64,000 bases of DNA from Lachnospiraceae bacterium (GTDB taxonomy: Bacteria; Bacillota; Clostridia; Lachnospirales; Lachnospiraceae), in contig JAFUFI010000023.1 in assembly GCA_017469945.1 (NCBI GenBank), positions 45,251-109,250 of the forward strand, given 5' to 3'. Of this stretch, positions 18,111-27,371 are shown piece by piece; position 1 is the first letter of the stretch, and the number at the start of each line of letters is the position of its first letter. The notes under the pieces were generated by a model that saw only the letters and a list, made by a program, of their open reading frames with translations, made no database searches and had not been told where the DNA came from. Made by a program: the position numbers and the translations under genes.

Positions 18111-20719
18111 CACAGTATATTGTGACCGGAATGAGCTGCGCGGCGTGCGTGGCGAGAGTTGAAAAAGCGGTCTCTAAATTGGAGGGCGTAAAGGAAGTTT
18201 CCGTAAGCCTTCTTACAAACTCAATGGGTGTTGAGGGTGATGCGGATCCCGAAAGGATCATAAAAGCCGTCAGGGAGGCGGGATATGACGCGAGCCTTAA
18301 GGATGCGGGCAAAGCGCCGGGAGGACAAAGCTCTGACTCTAAAAACAAAAAGGGCAAGTCTTCTTATTTATCGGAGAAGGAAGCTTTAAAGGACAGGGAA
18401 ACTCCCGTACTTATAAAAAGGCTTGTTGTATCGGCGGTATTTTTACTGCTTTTGATGTATATAACTATGGGACACAATATGCTTTCCTGGCCATTGCCGC
18501 CTTTTCTAAAGCATAATCCCCTTACCTTAACCCTTACCCAGGCGATCCTCGCCGCCGCGGTAATGATAGTTAACAAAAAGTTCTATGTTAACGGCTTTGG
18601 GGCTCTTAGGCACCTTTCGCCCAATATGGATACTCTGGTAGCTTTGGGAAGCTCGGTATCTTACGGCTGGAGTATTTACATCTTATATAAGATGTGCTCT
18701 ATGGCTGTGAATATGAATATGGCGGACGGTATGGAAGCTATCATGGATATTTACCACGGAGATCTTTATTTTGAAGCTGCCGCTATGATCCCCGCGCTTA
18801 TAACCGTTGGAAAGATGCTGGAAGCTCTGTCAAAGGGAAAGACTACGGACGCTCTAAAGAGCCTTATAAAGCTTGCGCCTAAGATGGCAGTTGTAGAAAG
18901 AAACGGAGTAGAAAATGTGGTTTCCGTAGATGATGTATCCGTTGGAGATACATTTATTGTGCGTCCCGGAAGCGCAGTCCCTGTTGACGGAGTAGTTTTA
19001 TCAGGCGGCGGAGCGGTAGATGAATCCGCACTTACAGGAGAGTCCGTACCTGTAGATAAAAAAGAGGGGGACAGAGTAAGCGCCGCAACCATAAACCGTT
19101 CGGGATATCTAAAATGTAAGGCGACAAGAGTAGGAGACGATACGACTCTTGCCGGGATAATAAAGCTTGTATCCGACGCCGCAGCTACAAAGGCGCCTAT
19201 AGCGAGGATCGCAGATAAGGTAAGCGGAGTTTTTGTGCCGGCGGTTATGGGAATTGCTCTTATCGTTGTGATCGGATGGCTGATCGCGGGAGCATCCTTG
19301 GGAGATGCGCTTGCAAGGGGTATTTCCGTACTTGTTATTTCCTGTCCTTGCGCTTTGGGACTTGCAACTCCCGTTGCTATAATGGTCGGAAACGGCGTTG
19401 GAGCTAAAAACGGAATTCTCTTTAAGACCGGCCAGGCCCTTGAGATTGCCGGAAAGGTCAAGACGGTAGCCCTTGATAAAACAGGAACCATAACCAGAGG
19501 TGAGCCTGAGGTGGTTAGGCTTCTGCCGGGGAAGGATGTATCGGAGGATGAACTCTTGTCAAAAGCCTACGCCCTTGAGATTAAGTCTGAACACCCTCTT
19601 GCCGGAGCGGTAGTAAGATATGTGGGCAAAAGGTTTAACGGCGCTTGCCCCGCATTTGATGTTACGGATTTTGAGGCACTTCCCGGAAACGGACTTATGG
19701 GCAAAGCGGGAGGCAGCATTTTAAGAGGGGGAAGCTATTCGTACATATCATCCGTACTTAAAATGGAGGATGAGCTTAAAGGAAGCGCCGAAAAGATGGC
19801 GGATGAGGGAATGACTCCCCTTGTATTTGCGGAGGATGAAAGGATCCTCGGCCTTATAGCCGTTGCCGATACTATTAAAGAAGATTCCGCAGAAGGTATA
19901 AAGGCCCTTAAGGCTCTCGGAGTCAGGGTTGTTATGCTTACGGGGGATAACGAGAGGACAGCGGCCTTTATTGCAAAGAAGGCGGGAGTGGATGATTTCG
20001 TAGCAGGAGTCCTTCCTGAGGGCAAGGAAGAAGTCATAAGAGAGCTTTCAAAACACGGTAAAGTTGCAATGGTGGGTGACGGAATAAACGACGCCCCCGC
20101 TCTTAAAAGAGCAGATGTCGGTATAGCTATAGGTGCCGGAACGGATGTTGCCATTGACAGCGCCGATATCGTACTTATGAACAGCACGCTCTCCGATGTG
20201 GCAGCAGCCGTTACTCTAAGCCGAAAGACACTTATAAACATAAGAGAGAATCTGTTCTGGGCTTTCTTCTATAATGTAATATGCATTCCGCTGGCAGCAG
20301 GCCTCTTCGGGCTTAAGATGAATCCCATGATAGGGGCAGCGGCTATGAGCATCTCAAGCTTTACGGTATGCATGAACGCCCTGAGACTAAATCTTGTTAA
20401 GCTAAAGAAATCCGGCAAGGAAATGCCCCGGGCTTTAGGAGAAGAGAAAGCTTACGCGGAAGAAAAAGAAATAGTTAGATCGGATGACGATCGGAAAGAG
20501 GATGATAAAATGACAAAGACAGTTAAAATCGACGGAATGATGTGCGCACACTGCGAAAAGGCCGTAAAGAACGCTTTAGAGGCTCTTAGCTTTGTAGAGG
20601 AGGCTACTGCTTCACACGAAAAAAAGGAAGCGGTTATGACTCTTTGCGGAGAATACGATGAGGCCCTTGTTAAAAAGGCTATAGAGGATGCGGATTATAC
20701 TTATATGGGAGAAATCTGA
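18107..20719 (+). CDS. copA: Copper-type heavy-metal P1B-ATPase with HMA domains at both ends
   Basis: An 870-residue membrane pump of the P1B-ATPase family, which exports Cu(I) (or a similar soft metal) using ATP. Seen in order: an N-terminal HMA domain with MSCAAC (Cys11, Cys14); membrane helices from about residue 105; the TGES phosphatase motif; the membrane metal site CPC (413-415); the phosphorylation site DKTGT (Asp457); GDGIND in the hinge; a final helix pair; and a second HMA domain at the C-terminus with MMCAHC (Cys813, Cys816). The CPC motif marks copper or silver specificity in this family. Most bacterial CopA proteins carry HMA domains only at the N-terminus; here the C-terminal domain resembles a fused CopZ chaperone. 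The ATG at 18107 has GAGGAG, spacing 5. A terminator follows at 20768. Confidence 0.93.
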   Translation: MTQYIVTGMSCAACVARVEKAVSKLEGVKEVSVSLLTNSMGVEGDADPERIIKAVREAGYDASLKDAGKAPGGQSSDSKNKKGKSSYLSEKEALKDRETPVLIKRLVVSAVFLLLLMYITMGHNMLSWPLPPFLKHNPLTLTLTQAILAAAVMIVNKKFYVNGFGALRHLSPNMDTLVALGSSVSYGWSIYILYKMCSMAVNMNMADGMEAIMDIYHGDLYFEAAAMIPALITVGKMLEALSKGKTTDALKSLIKLAPKMAVVERNGVENVVSVDDVSVGDTFIVRPGSAVPVDGVVLSGGGAVDESALTGESVPVDKKEGDRVSAATINRSGYLKCKATRVGDDTTLAGIIKLVSDAAATKAPIARIADKVSGVFVPAVMGIALIVVIGWLIAGASLGDALARGISVLVISCPCALGLATPVAIMVGNGVGAKNGILFKTGQALEIAGKVKTVALDKTGTITRGEPEVVRLLPGKDVSEDELLSKAYALEIKSEHPLAGAVVRYVGKRFNGACPAFDVTDFEALPGNGLMGKAGGSILRGGSYSYISSVLKMEDELKGSAEKMADEGMTPLVFAEDERILGLIAVADTIKEDSAEGIKALKALGVRVVMLTGDNERTAAFIAKKAGVDDFVAGVLPEGKEEVIRELSKHGKVAMVGDGINDAPALKRADVGIAIGAGTDVAIDSADIVLMNSTLSDVAAAVTLSRKTLINIRENLFWAFFYNVICIPLAAGLFGLKMNPMIGAAAMSISSFTVCMNALRLNLVKLKKSGKEMPRALGEEKAYAEEKEIVRSDDDRKEDDKMTKTVKIDGMMCAHCEKAVKNALEALSFVEEATASHEKKEAVMTLCGEYDEALVKKAIEDADYTYMGEI
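20510..20719 (+). CDS. Possible internally initiated CopZ-like chaperone within copA
   Basis: Codon 802 of the ATPase is ATG at 20510, preceded by AGAGGA (20497-20502) at a spacing of seven bases, exactly between the last membrane helix region and the C-terminal HMA domain. Initiation here would give a free 69-residue HMA protein with MMCAHC, similar in size to CopZ. Production of a separate chaperone from a copA gene is known in E. coli, where it arises by frameshifting. That this internal start is used here is inference. Confidence 0.4.
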   Translation: MTKTVKIDGMMCAHCEKAVKNALEALSFVEEATASHEKKEAVMTLCGEYDEALVKKAIEDADYTYMGEI

Positions 20720-20767
20720 AAATTATAAAAAATGAGCTAAATACTCACACAATATTTTACAAAAAAG

Positions 20768-20810
20768 CTCCGACATGTTATTATAATAGCAATATTGTTG
20801 GAGTTTTTTT
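20768..20810 (+). terminator. Terminator after copA
   Basis: CTCCGACA (20768-20775) pairs with TGTTGGAG (20796-20803), including one G-T pair, followed by seven T. Between here and the chemoreceptor start at 20947 the sequence is T-rich with no gene. Confidence 0.85.
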
Positions 20811-20946
20811 GACAATATTTTTCTTTTTTGTTCTATAGTCGTTTTGCTTTTGTATTGCTTTATTTTGTTTTTTGCCCCACCAAGTTCTACTTAAGTTTTG
20901 ATTATGTATTGAATCTTTTTAGTACTCGTCAAGGAGGAAGAAACCA

Positions 20947-22955
20947 ATGGCTACAAACAACACAACCCCTAAATCCAAGAAAGCTAAGAAAGGAATCTTT
21001 GACAGCATCAAGACGAAACTTATTCTTGTTATGCTGGCGGCAGCCGCTATACCGCTTCTTATTGTTATGATCGTCAACTACAAGACATCAACCAATAAGG
21101 CTTTAGCTGATGCTCAGAGTACTCTTGAGGCACAGGCCAGATATATTTCGGCGGAATACTCAGGTGTACTTCAGGAAAATGTCGATATGGTCAGATCCAT
21201 AGCGGAGAATCCTACAACCATTGTTTATATGGAAGGAACCGCCGGTATCGAAGATGATGTAATGATCCAGATGATGCAGGCTGCAGATAAGATTCTGGAT
21301 GATGGTTCTGTTATGGCAATTGCCGATGCATCCGGAATGCAGATCGTAAGTCCTCCGGTAATTGCGTAGACGTAAAGGAAAGAGAATACTTCCAGGAAGC
21401 TATGAAGGGAAATATCTTCATTTCAAATGTTCTTGTAAGTAAGTCTACAGGTCTTCGCCAGATCACCATCGCTGTTCCTATTTTCGGAAACGACGGAAAG
21501 GTTATAGGTGAGGTTCAGAGAAACTACGATCTTGAAGCTTTACATGAGCTCCTTGCGAATGTTACCGATGATGCGTTTGTTTGTGACAGAGATGGAGTAA
21601 TGGCTGCTCACGCACAGTTCTCCATCGGCCCCGATGACGACTATAATATGGCAGGCGCTCCTTATTTTGATAATGAGCAGGGAACCTTAATCGACAAGAA
21701 GTCTTTTGACAAGCCTCTTATAATGACATATTACAGAGATTCTCTTACAGGATATACCGTTGTTGTTTCAGATGATTACAACACAACGATGTCAGCAGCG
21801 AGAAAAGCTGCAACCATAGGCGTACTTATCGGCATCATCATGCTGATCGCTGCAGCAGTTGTATCCGTACTTATGGCAATCAGCTTTACAAATCCCGTTA
21901 AGGCGGTTAACGATTCGCTTTCAAAGCTCGCCGACGGTAGATTTGCAAAGATCGATAAATTTGCGGGACGTAAGGACGAATTCGGAGAGATGGTTAGTAA
22001 CACCAATTCCGTTATCGGAAAACTCGACGGAATCGTTGCCAACATCAAGGCATCCGCAAGTACCGTTGAATCTTCATCCAACGAGCTTTCGGATATGGCA
22101 AATCAGATCTCACAGACGGCGGAAGATGTATCCAATGCAGTTCAGGGTATTGCTACAGGTGCTACAGAGCAGGCTGAAGATATTCAGGTTGCGGTTGAAA
22201 ATGTCGGCTATATCGGAGAAGCTGTTATTAACGTAAAGGATTCTTCTGCACAGCTTGAGCAGCTCGCCGGAAAGATGCAGAAAGCTTCCGAGGCATCATC
22301 CAACTCCCTTTCGAACCTTCAGGTTTCAAGTAACCAGATGACCGATAAGATAGATGAGATCTCCAATACCATCAGCGCTACTCAGGATGCTGTTACAAGC
22401 ATCAACGAGAAGGTTGAAGGTATTACATCAATCGCTACTCAGACTAACCTCCTCTCCCTTAACGCTTCTATCGAGGCAGCAAGAGCAGGTGAGGCAGGAC
22501 GCGGATTCGCAGTCGTTGCAGAAGAGATTGGAAAGCTTGCCGATGATTCCAAGAATATGGCTGACGAGATCAGAAGAGAGATGGATATCCTCCTTGCACA
22601 GTCCAAGGCTGCAGTTGCAGCGGCTGATGAAATTAAAGAGAGCAACCTTTCACAGCAGGAGGCTCTTGGCGAAACCTTAGAGAGCGTAAACAATATGCTC
22701 GGCGATATCGCAGATACCGTTAGCGGTGTAAATACCATCGTTCAGGGTGCAGATACCTGCGAGTCTTCTAAGAATGCGGTTGTTGATACGATGAATGCTC
22801 TTTCGGCAATCTCTGAGGAGAATGCAGCTTCATCCGAAGAGACCGGAGCTTCTATGGAAGAGCTGTCCGCTACAGTTATCACACTTGCCGGATCGGCTAA
22901 CAACCTTAAGGATGTATCCGAGAAGCTTAATAAGGATATGAGCTTCTTTAAATAA
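20947..22955 (+). pseudogene. Methyl-accepting chemotaxis protein, frameshifted
   Basis: Two adjacent frames form one chemoreceptor of about 669 residues. The first (20947-21369) has an N-terminal membrane segment (21019-21078) and the beginning of a dCache-type sensor. The second frame picks up at 21351 without a gap in homology ([17 protein letters not shown]), then gives the rest of the Cache domain, a second membrane segment (21811-21890), HAMP, and the cytoplasmic hairpin with the receptor tip ([16 protein letters not shown], about 22445). One base is missing near 21350-21351: reading AGx before TCC TCC GGT restores the frame. Everything else looks intact, so this is either a recent mutation, a phase-variable switch or a sequencing error. 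A strong ribosome site (AAGGAGGA) precedes the ATG. It ends in a terminator at 23000. Confidence 0.85.
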
Positions 22956-22999
22956 TTAAACACTAAATAACACATTTTTCTTTCATATCATACCTTTTG

Positions 23000-23049
23000 G
23001 AAACGGTGTGCGTGCGTAAGAGATTATGCATTGCGCACTGTTTCTTTTT
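23000..23049 (+). terminator. Terminator after the chemoreceptor
   Basis: A stem of about 13 pairs, GAAACGGTGTGCG (23000-23012) against the segment ending in GCACTGTTTC (to 23044), with G-T pairs, followed by five T. The remaining stretch to 23227 holds a small inverted repeat GTTATAG/CTATAAC (23102-23121) and no gene. Confidence 0.85.
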
Positions 23050-23227
23050 GCGTTTCCGTGAAAAAGCGGCAATTGGGCTATCCTTTTACACTTACCGCTT
23101 AGTTATAGTTTTACCCTATAACGAATCAAAGGTTTAAACGATTTTCCAAAAAACTTATTACTTGTTATCATATGGTCATCAAAAAAAACAAGGAGGAAAC
23201 CAAATAGTATTTGGGAGTAAAAAGATT

Positions 23228-24925
23228 ATGAAAAAATTGAATTTAAAAAAACTATTTGCAGGAGCGTTAAGCTTCGGACTTGCAGCAGCGGTCCTTGCAG
23301 GATGCGGAAACGCAGCTAAGACATCTGATTCCGGAAATGCAGGAAGCGATACGCCTGTATCTGAGGAGAGCAGAGTTTACAGAACCCTTGATGAGATCAA
23401 GGAAAGCGGAAAGGTTAATATCGGAGTATTCTCAGACAAGAATCCCTTCGGATATGTGGATGAGAACGGTGATTACCAGGGATACGATGTATACTTTGCC
23501 GAGAGGATCGGTAAGGACCTCGGAGTTGAGATCAACTACGTATCTACAGAGGCAGCGAGCAGAGTTGAGTACCTTGAGACCGGCAAGGTTGATATCGTAC
23601 TTGCAAACTTCACAGTAACCGAAGAGAGAGCAGAAAAGGTTGACTTTGCTCTTCCTTATATGAACGTAGCTCTCGGAGTTGTTTCTCCCGAAGCAAACGT
23701 GATTACCGATCTTTCGCAGATAGGAAGCGACGATCAGGTGATCGTAATCTCAGGAACCACAGCAGAAACCTATCTTGAGAAGAATTATCCCGACATCAAG
23801 CTTCAGAAGTTTGACACTTACGCATCAGCTAAGACTTCTTTTGAGAACGGCACCGGAGTTGCATGGGCAAACGACAACACCGAGGTTATTGCATACGCTA
23901 TCGAGAATCCCGGATATGTTGTAGGTATCCCTTCCCTCGGAAGCCAGGACACCATCGCAGCAGCAGTATCAAAGGGAAACAGCTCACTTCTTGATTGGCT
24001 TAACGACGAGATCGTAAACCTTGGCAAGGAAAACTTCTTCCACGCAGCATACGAAGCTACTCTTATTGATACCTACGGCGCAGATTACGAGGAAACCCTT
24101 GTAGTTGAAGGCGGACAGGTTAGCAGCGCACCTGCAGCTGAGGACGCAGCTCCTGCAGACACGGCCGCTCTTGACATTGTTCCCGGAAACGGCGAGACCA
24201 TCAAGATCGCAGCTTCACCCGTTCCTCATGCCGAGATCCTTGGAAAGGCTGCTGAGATCTTAAAGGATTACGGATATGAGCTTGACATCGTTGAGTTTGA
24301 GGACTATGTACAGCCCAACCTTGTAGTTGAATCCGGCGAGTTTGATGCTAACTACATGGAGCACATCCCTTACCTTAACAGCTTCAATGAGGAGCAGGGA
24401 ACTCACATTGTAAATGCAGGCGGAATTCACTATGAGCCCTTCGGAATCTATCCCGGAACAAAGAGCTCACTTTCAGATATCGCAGACGGAGACACCGTAG
24501 CTCTTCCCAACGATACTACCAATGAAGCCAGAGCGCTTCTCCTTCTTCAGGACAACGGCATCATTACTTTAAAGGATGGTGCAGGACTTACCGCTACCGT
24601 AAATGATATCGTAGAGAACCCCTACAACATCGAGTTTGTTGAGCTCGAGGCAGCACAGGTTGCAAGAGTCGTTGATGAGGTTTCTTACGTAGTACTTAAC
24701 GGAAACTACGCTCTTGAGGCAGGATACTCGGTAGGTAAAGATTCAATTGCATACGAGGCCAGCGATTCGATCGCCGCTAAAACATATGTAAACATCATCG
24801 GAGTACTTGAAGGAAACGAGAACGCTGACAAGATCAAGGCTCTTGTAACCGTACTCAGATCTGATGATATCAAGAAATTTATCGAAGATACTTATGACGG
24901 AGCAGTTATCTTTTTTGAAGATTAA
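23228..24925 (+). CDS. Fused polar-amino-acid-binding and MetQ/NlpA-binding lipoprotein
   Basis: A 565-residue lipoprotein. The signal peptide ends in the lipobox LAGC (Cys26). Residues about 50-305 are a family-3 solute-binding domain (polar amino acids; GKVDIVLANFTVTEERA region). A linker rich in Ala, Pro and acidic residues (about 306-332) leads to a second, unrelated solute-binding domain of the NlpA/MetQ family (about 333-565; KIAASPVPHAEIL, GEFDANYMEHIPYL, NDTTNEARALLLL). The two families normally serve different ABC importers, and both cognate importers are encoded downstream, so one lipid-anchored protein may feed both. I choose ATG 23228 (GGGAG 23213-23217, spacing 10) because it starts a proper lipoprotein signal. 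A stronger AAGGAGG at 23190-23196 lies too far upstream to use this ATG. Ligands are probably methionine and cystine or another polar amino acid (inference). Confidence 0.88.
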   Translation: MKKLNLKKLFAGALSFGLAAAVLAGCGNAAKTSDSGNAGSDTPVSEESRVYRTLDEIKESGKVNIGVFSDKNPFGYVDENGDYQGYDVYFAERIGKDLGVEINYVSTEAASRVEYLETGKVDIVLANFTVTEERAEKVDFALPYMNVALGVVSPEANVITDLSQIGSDDQVIVISGTTAETYLEKNYPDIKLQKFDTYASAKTSFENGTGVAWANDNTEVIAYAIENPGYVVGIPSLGSQDTIAAAVSKGNSSLLDWLNDEIVNLGKENFFHAAYEATLIDTYGADYEETLVVEGGQVSSAPAAEDAAPADTAALDIVPGNGETIKIAASPVPHAEILGKAAEILKDYGYELDIVEFEDYVQPNLVVESGEFDANYMEHIPYLNSFNEEQGTHIVNAGGIHYEPFGIYPGTKSSLSDIADGDTVALPNDTTNEARALLLLQDNGIITLKDGAGLTATVNDIVENPYNIEFVELEAAQVARVVDEVSYVVLNGNYALEAGYSVGKDSIAYEASDSIAAKTYVNIIGVLEGNENADKIKALVTVLRSDDIKKFIEDTYDGAVIFFED

Positions 24926-24937
24926 ACAGTAAACAGT

Positions 24938-24965
24938 GGGAGGGGCCAAAAAGCCCCTCCCTTTT
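24938..24965 (+). terminator. Intra-operon terminator between binding protein and transporter genes
   Basis: A perfect nine-pair GC-rich stem GGGAGGGGC (24938-24946) / GCCCCTCCC (24953-24961) with a six-base loop, then TTTTATTT. It lies between the lipoprotein gene and the ATPase gene and would make the lipoprotein mRNA more abundant than the transporter mRNA, a common arrangement for ABC importers. Confidence 0.88.
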
Positions 24966-25012
24966 ATTTCTTTACGGAAGCTTTTGCAAATACTGATAAT
25001 TTGGAGACGGAT

Positions 25013-26038
25013 ATGAGTGTTATTGAGATCAGGAATCTTGTAAAAACCTTTGAGGTAGAAAATAACAAAATAGTTGCGCTTGACGGAGTAAGCCTTTCGG
25101 TGGAAAAGGGAGATATCTACGGGATCATCGGAATGAGCGGTGCGGGAAAAAGTACTCTTGTAAGGACCATAAACTATCTTGAAAAGCCTACGGAAGGCAC
25201 TGTGCTGGTGGACGGCGTGGACCTTTCAAAGCTTCGTCCTGCGGAGCTTAGAAAGATGCGCGCACAGATTGGAATGATTTTTCAGGGCTTTAATCTTTTA
25301 GAGCAAAGATCGGTCCTCGGGAATGTCTGTTTTCCCTTGGAGCTTGCGGGTAAAAGAAAACAAGAAGCCAGGGAGCGCGCAAGAGGGCTTTTAAAACTTG
25401 TCGGTCTTGAGGACAAGGAAAAGGCATACCCCACGCAGCTCTCAGGCGGTCAAAAGCAGAGAGTTGCCATAGCGAGAGCCCTGGCAACAGACCCCAGGAT
25501 CCTTCTTTGCGACGAGGCAACAAGCGCTTTGGACCCCCAGACCACTACATCGATATTGAAACTATTAAAGGAAATAAACGAAAGACTCGGAATAACCATT
25601 GTCATCATCACTCATCAGATGTCGGTTGTTACGGAAGTCTGTAATAAGGTGGCTATTATCGACGGCGGAAAGCTTGTGGAGTCGGGGAGTGTCGATGAGA
25701 TATTCGCTTCGCCTAAGTCAGACGCAGCAAAGGAGCTGATACTTGGAAAAGAGATCAGGTATGTACCTGTAGAAAAGATCGAAACTAAGCATGCGATCCG
25801 TATTGTGTTTAAAGAAAACTCGGCCTACGAGCCCGTTCTTGCAAATCTGATCCTTAAAACGGGCCAGCCTGTTAATATCCTAAAGGCCGATACGAGAAAC
25901 ATAAACGGACGTGCCGTTGGTGAGATGATCTTAGGTCTTCCCGAGGATGGACAGACTAAGAATACGATCATCGGTTACTTAAAAGAAACGGGACTTATTG
26001 TAACGGAGGTATCTGAAAATGAATATACAAGTGCTTAA
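25013..26038 (+). CDS. metN: Methionine-type ABC importer ATPase (MetN-like)
   Basis: A 341-residue ATPase that powers the MetNI importer. Visible motifs: Walker A GMSGAGKST, Q-loop region IFQGFNLLEQRS, signature LSGGQKQR, Walker B LLCDEATSALDP, and the H-loop in IITHQM. After the ATPase domain a C-terminal extension from about residue 265 matches the NIL regulatory domain of MetN proteins, which senses intracellular methionine and inhibits transport. The extra N-terminal TTG at 25001 contains the ribosome site, so ATG 25013 (GGAG, spacing 6) is preferred. The end overlaps the permease gene by 20 bases, which implies co-translation. Confidence 0.9.
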   Translation: MSVIEIRNLVKTFEVENNKIVALDGVSLSVEKGDIYGIIGMSGAGKSTLVRTINYLEKPTEGTVLVDGVDLSKLRPAELRKMRAQIGMIFQGFNLLEQRSVLGNVCFPLELAGKRKQEARERARGLLKLVGLEDKEKAYPTQLSGGQKQRVAIARALATDPRILLCDEATSALDPQTTTSILKLLKEINERLGITIVIITHQMSVVTEVCNKVAIIDGGKLVESGSVDEIFASPKSDAAKELILGKEIRYVPVEKIETKHAIRIVFKENSAYEPVLANLILKTGQPVNILKADTRNINGRAVGEMILGLPEDGQTKNTIIGYLKETGLIVTEVSENEYTSA

Positions 26039-26687
26039 TATGCTGCTTATCGGAATCAAGGATACCCTGTATATGACCCTGGGTTCGGTAATCATTGGTT
26101 ACATTCTTGGACTTCCTCTTGGAGTAATTTTATACACAACGGGTAAAAACGGATTAAAGCCCAATCCTATCATCTACCGAATAGGGGACTTTGTCTGTAA
26201 TATCATAAGAAGTATACCTTTTTTGATCCTCTTGATACTCCTTATTCCCTTTACAAGATTTGTAGTAGGGAAAAGCTATGGCTCTACGGCAACTATCGTG
26301 CCACTAGTTATCTGCTCCGCGCCTTATATCGCGAGAGTCGTTGAGGCTGCTTTAAATGAGGTGGATACCGGAGTTATCGAAGCGGCAAAGGCTATGGGGG
26401 CAAGCAATATCCAGATAATCTTTAAGGTACTTTTAGTAGAAGCGAGAACTTCTTTGATCGCCGGATTTACCATCACAACCGGAATACTCCTCGGTTACTC
26501 GGCAATGTCCGGAACCGTAGGCGGAGGCGGACTCGGAGATATTGCTGTAAGATACGGCTACTACAGATGGCAGACAGATATTATGATAATCACGGTAGTT
26601 TTACTGATCCTTATCTTCCAGATCATACAAATGGTTGGAACCAAGGTCGCTACGAGTCTTGACCACAGAAAACATAAAGGAAACTAA
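26019..26687 (+). CDS. metI: Methionine-type ABC importer permease (MetI-like)
   Basis: A 222-residue inner-membrane permease with five predicted helices. The binding-protein-dependent transport loop reads EVDTGVIEAAKAMGAS, the coupling motif typical of MetI proteins. It starts inside the end of the ATPase gene, with GGAGG at about 26004-26008. It would pair with the MetN-like ATPase to import methionine delivered by the MetQ-like half of the fused lipoprotein. Confidence 0.9.
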   Translation: MNIQVLNMLLIGIKDTLYMTLGSVIIGYILGLPLGVILYTTGKNGLKPNPIIYRIGDFVCNIIRSIPFLILLILLIPFTRFVVGKSYGSTATIVPLVICSAPYIARVVEAALNEVDTGVIEAAKAMGASNIQIIFKVLLVEARTSLIAGFTITTGILLGYSAMSGTVGGGGLGDIAVRYGYYRWQTDIMIITVVLLILIFQIIQMVGTKVATSLDHRKHKGN

Positions 26688-26688
26688 T

Positions 26689-27348
26689 ATGGATGCTGAA
26701 GTACTAATATCATATTTTCCCTTGTACACAAAGGCTTTTGGACTAACGGTAAAGATCGGACTTATCGGGATCGGGATAGCCTTTGTAATAGGAATCGCTG
26801 CGGCGTTCTTCTCCTACTTCAAGGTACCGCTCTTTAGCCAGCTTTCGAAGGTATATGTGGAGCTTTTCAGAAATACGCCGCTCCTCGTACAGCTCTTTTT
26901 CATATACTTCGGACTGCCGAAGATAGGCATACGGATATCCGCGGAGGTATGCGGAGCAGTAGGACTTGGACTCCTTGGTGGAAGCTATATGGCGGAAGGC
27001 TTTAGAAGCGGACTTGAAGCTGTAGCCGGGTCTCAGACGGAGAGCGCTCTTGCTCTTGGGATGACAAGAGGGCAGATGTTTTTTAATGTTATCTTTCCCG
27101 AGGCCTTTTCCTTAAGCGTGCCGGCTATAGTAGCTAATGTCATCTTTCTGCTTAAAGAGACCAGTGTCTTTTCGGCAATAAGTCTTATGGACCTGATGTT
27201 TACGGCGAAAGACCTTATAGGACTTTACTATAATACGACGGAAGCGCTGTTTTTGCTTGTTATCTTTTATACCTTGATGCTGCTTCCGGTATCGATCCTT
27301 GGAAATCTTATCGAGAAAAAGGTTCGATATAAAATGTTCGGAGCGTAG
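26689..27348 (+). CDS. Polar amino acid ABC permease, first copy
   Basis: A 219-residue permease of the HisM/GlnP family with about five helices and the N-terminal signature ELFRNTPLLVQLFFIYFG. The coupling loop is in ALALGMTRGQ. The ATG at 26689 follows the metI stop by one base and has AAAGGAA upstream; a longer frame from 26635 runs inside metI and is not preferred. With the next permease it would form the membrane heterodimer of a second importer, served by the first domain of the fused lipoprotein. Confidence 0.88.
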   Translation: MDAEVLISYFPLYTKAFGLTVKIGLIGIGIAFVIGIAAAFFSYFKVPLFSQLSKVYVELFRNTPLLVQLFFIYFGLPKIGIRISAEVCGAVGLGLLGGSYMAEGFRSGLEAVAGSQTESALALGMTRGQMFFNVIFPEAFSLSVPAIVANVIFLLKETSVFSAISLMDLMFTAKDLIGLYYNTTEALFLLVIFYTLMLLPVSILGNLIEKKVRYKMFGA

Positions 27349-27371
27349 AAAATCTGCTTTGGAGAAATAGT

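Noticed and set aside
18766..20241. Long open frames on the minus strand across copA (241 and 168 codons)
   Set aside because: Rich in Ser, Thr, Ala and Pro with no domain pattern or ribosome site; they mirror the codon use of copA.
22956..23227. SAM riboswitch or T-box before the methionine-type operon
   Set aside because: I looked for the S-box core, the T-box sequence and SAM-II-like patterns and saw only the chemoreceptor terminator and a small GTTATAG inverted repeat.
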